DNA from: Bacilli bacterium
GTDB taxonomy: Bacteria; Bacillota_I; Bacilli_A; RFN20; CAG-826
DNA length: 6,714 bases
Reading direction: 5' to 3'
NCBI GenBank assembly: GCA_017551465.1
Contig: JAFZLN010000117.1
Span: forward strand, 1 to 6,714
This document shows positions 5,734-6,714 of the stretch, piece by piece (the first letter of the stretch is position 1; every line of letters starts with the position of its first letter). Below the pieces are notes generated by a model. The model had not been told where the DNA came from, made no database searches, and was given only the letters and a program-made list of their open reading frames with translations. Position numbers and translations under genes: made by a program.

Positions 5734-5910
5734 GTAATAAAAGTTAGATGTTGTCTATTTTTATTGCATCTAGATCGCTAACCAAATACGAAAACTGTTT
5801 GGTAACCACACATAATGGTGGAAAAGGGAGGCATATACATGTTTTTGTTATGCCTTCTAAAACCAAGCGGTCGCTATAAAAATATTGGTTACTTTTTAAT
5901 GTAAAGGAGG
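5734..5910 (+). promoter_or_regulatory. Structured leader with alternative pairings, candidate attenuator
   Basis: Hairpins seen in order: GTAATAAAA (5734-5742) with TTTTATTGC (5759-5767), competing with TAGATG/CATCTA (5745-5750, 5767-5772); ACCAAA (5781-5786) with TTTGGT (5798-5803); CCAC/GTGG (5806-5809, 5818-5821); AGGCATA (5829-5835) with TATGCCT (5849-5855); and AACCAA (5861-5866) with TTGGTT (5885-5890). The last arm, TTGGTTAC (5885-5892), can instead pair for 7 bp with TAACCAA (5779-5785) or with GTAACCA (5802-5808). It is followed directly by TTTTT (5893-5897), so it can form the 3' side of terminator-like hairpins. The main Shine-Dalgarno (5905-5910) follows. A small upstream ORF runs through the last two hairpins. 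The pairings are direct from sequence; the attenuation role is inferred. I do not recognise a known riboswitch class. Confidence 0.5.
5839..5904 (+). CDS. Putative 21-residue leader peptide (upstream ORF)
   Basis: A short ORF inside the leader of the secreted-protein gene starts at ATG 5839. GGGAGG (5826-5831) lies 7 nt upstream, as good a ribosome binding site as those of the real genes nearby. The peptide has a hydrophobic start (MFLLCLL), a basic and polar middle (KPSGRYKN) and an aromatic end (IGYFLM). Its TAA stop (5902-5904) abuts and slightly overlaps the AAAGGAGG of the main gene, 14 nt before the main ATG. Its Shine-Dalgarno and ATG lie in one hairpin (5829-5855), and its coding part spans another (5861-5890). 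Ribosomes on it would therefore remodel the leader fold. It could be a regulatory leader peptide of the kind that controls attenuated resistance genes. Chance occurrence is possible for so short an ORF. Confidence 0.5.
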   Translation: MFLLCLLKPSGRYKNIGYFLM

Positions 5911-5918
5911 TATTAAAA

Positions 5919-6714
5919 ATGCATTCAAAAGTAATTATTGCATCACTTGTCTGTATGCTTGCGGCAAACTTTGGCAATGGCAAAATCGCTAATCTTGTCA
6001 AAGAGGTAAACCAAGAAGCAAATGCACAATGTGTTAGCAGTATTCCAAACCAAAATGTAGTCAAAGCATTTGTCTCAGAAGACTACATCTATTCAGGCAA
6101 TTTTTTCACTGCCACTTTTAACATTTATGGAAGTGATGAACTCGCTGATGTTATTGAGGTTATCACCGACACCGACTACTTGTATGAAGAATTCTTCTAC
6201 TATCAAAATGGTCAACTGGCTGTTAGATTGTATGCACCAGATGATTATGGCGACAACTACATTTCTTTCGGCGTAGGGGATGAAGAATTAGTCACCATTT
6301 ACACTTTCACTTCAAATGGATATACATCCATTTCAACGGTGTCTAAGCACGACGCACGCTCAAAAATGTTCATGAACTATGAACTTAATTACAGTGAAAG
6401 AGAATTATTAATGTCTGATGGCACGGGTCTTACTAGTCAGCAAAAGCGTGAAAAGTACCAGTTAGAAAGAGAATATAACGACTATGTTTATTACGACAGT
6501 AACGACCAGTACAGCGGATTATATTTAACGAGTGGTAACGGCGGCAATATAACAATTAAAGTCCGCATGCAATGGGTTGATGTATATGATTTTGACCACC
6601 AAGTTGCCGGATCAGACGTTGGCTTGTTCTTAAATGGGAATCGTATCAATCCATCATCAAGTACAACTATAACAGGTGAAGATGGCTATTACACCTATAC
6701 TATGACACAATCAC
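5919..6714 (+). CDS. Secreted/surface protein of unknown function, 3' end outside window
   Basis: An open frame of 265 codons runs without a stop to the right edge. The start is secure: AAAGGAGG (5903-5910) lies 8 nt before the ATG. The product begins MHSK followed by a hydrophobic stretch (VIIASLVCMLAANFG, 5-19), a probable but weakly charged signal peptide. AxA sites are visible at ANA-Q (34-37), though far from the hydrophobic core; there is no proper lipobox. The mature part is acidic and rich in Tyr, Asp, Asn, Ser and Thr, as in extracellular proteins. A Lys/Arg/Glu-rich stretch (174-186) separates an N-terminal region from a C-terminal segment (about 211-265). That segment has the SDVGLFLNG...TGEDGYYTYT pattern of carboxypeptidase-regulatory-like or Cna-B-like beta-sandwich repeats. 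It is driven by its own promoter and a long structured leader. The specific role is not recognisable. Confidence 0.8.
   Translation, partial: MHSKVIIASLVCMLAANFGNGKIANLVKEVNQEANAQCVSSIPNQNVVKAFVSEDYIYSGNFFTATFNIYGSDELADVIEVITDTDYLYEEFFYYQNGQLAVRLYAPDDYGDNYISFGVGDEELVTIYTFTSNGYTSISTVSKHDARSKMFMNYELNYSERELLMSDGTGLTSQQKREKYQLEREYNDYVYYDSNDQYSGLYLTSGNGGNITIKVRMQWVDVYDFDHQVAGSDVGLFLNGNRINPSSSTTITGEDGYYTYTMTQS

Noticed and set aside
5744..6064. Minus-strand 106-aa ORF
   Set aside because: Overlaps the leader and start of the secreted-protein gene, which has a strong Shine-Dalgarno and a long open frame; no own signals.
6070..6276. Plus-strand 68-aa ORF
   Set aside because: Out-of-frame shadow within the 5919-6714 frame, with no ribosome binding site.

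Overview
The window comes from an AT-rich, low-GC Gram-positive bacterium (Bacillota). It is probably an uncultured gut-type Bacilli or Mollicutes-like lineage. The evidence is strong AGGAGG-type ribosome binding sites, TTG(A/T)nn/TATAAT-type promoters, a type B-like RNase P RNA end, TAA/TAG/TGA all behaving as stops and Trp encoded by TGG (standard code, not the Mycoplasma code). Lineage is an inference from style and was not tested by search.

Left part (1-3441): the left edge holds the GC-rich 3' end of what looks like RNase P RNA (rnpB, + strand). It converges on a three-gene membrane operon read on the minus strand. In transcription order this is a Na+/phosphate cotransporter with a C-terminal PhoU domain, a CPBP-family intramembrane protease and a prolipoprotein diacylglyceryl transferase (lgt). 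All three genes overlap by a few bases, so they are probably translationally coupled. One perfect 8-bp hairpin at 112-130 can end both rnpB and the operon. The Lgt is divergent: it has the GRIGCF-AGCC variant motif and a Leu where E. coli Lgt has its essential His103.

Middle (3442-4097): a short intergenic stretch with a 21-bp-phased direct repeat leads to a very basic 115-aa hypothetical protein. The last codons of that protein lie inside a hairpin. The following 224 bp, up to the gpmA start, hold a second hairpin. Both hairpins carry U-tracts only in minus-strand orientation, so a small minus-strand RNA is possible. A good promoter then drives gpmA.

Right part (4098-6714): three monocistronic + strand units. 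They are 2,3-bisphosphoglycerate-dependent phosphoglycerate mutase (gpmA, glycolysis), a nicotinamidase/isochorismatase-type cysteine hydrolase (true start 4967), and a secreted protein of unknown function that runs off the right edge. The first two have their own promoter and clear intrinsic terminator. The third has a roughly 195-nt structured leader. That leader contains a 21-codon upstream ORF with a good Shine-Dalgarno, several mutually exclusive AACCA/TGGTT pairings, and a U-run just before the main Shine-Dalgarno. This looks like leader-peptide-controlled attenuation and is the most interesting signal in the window.
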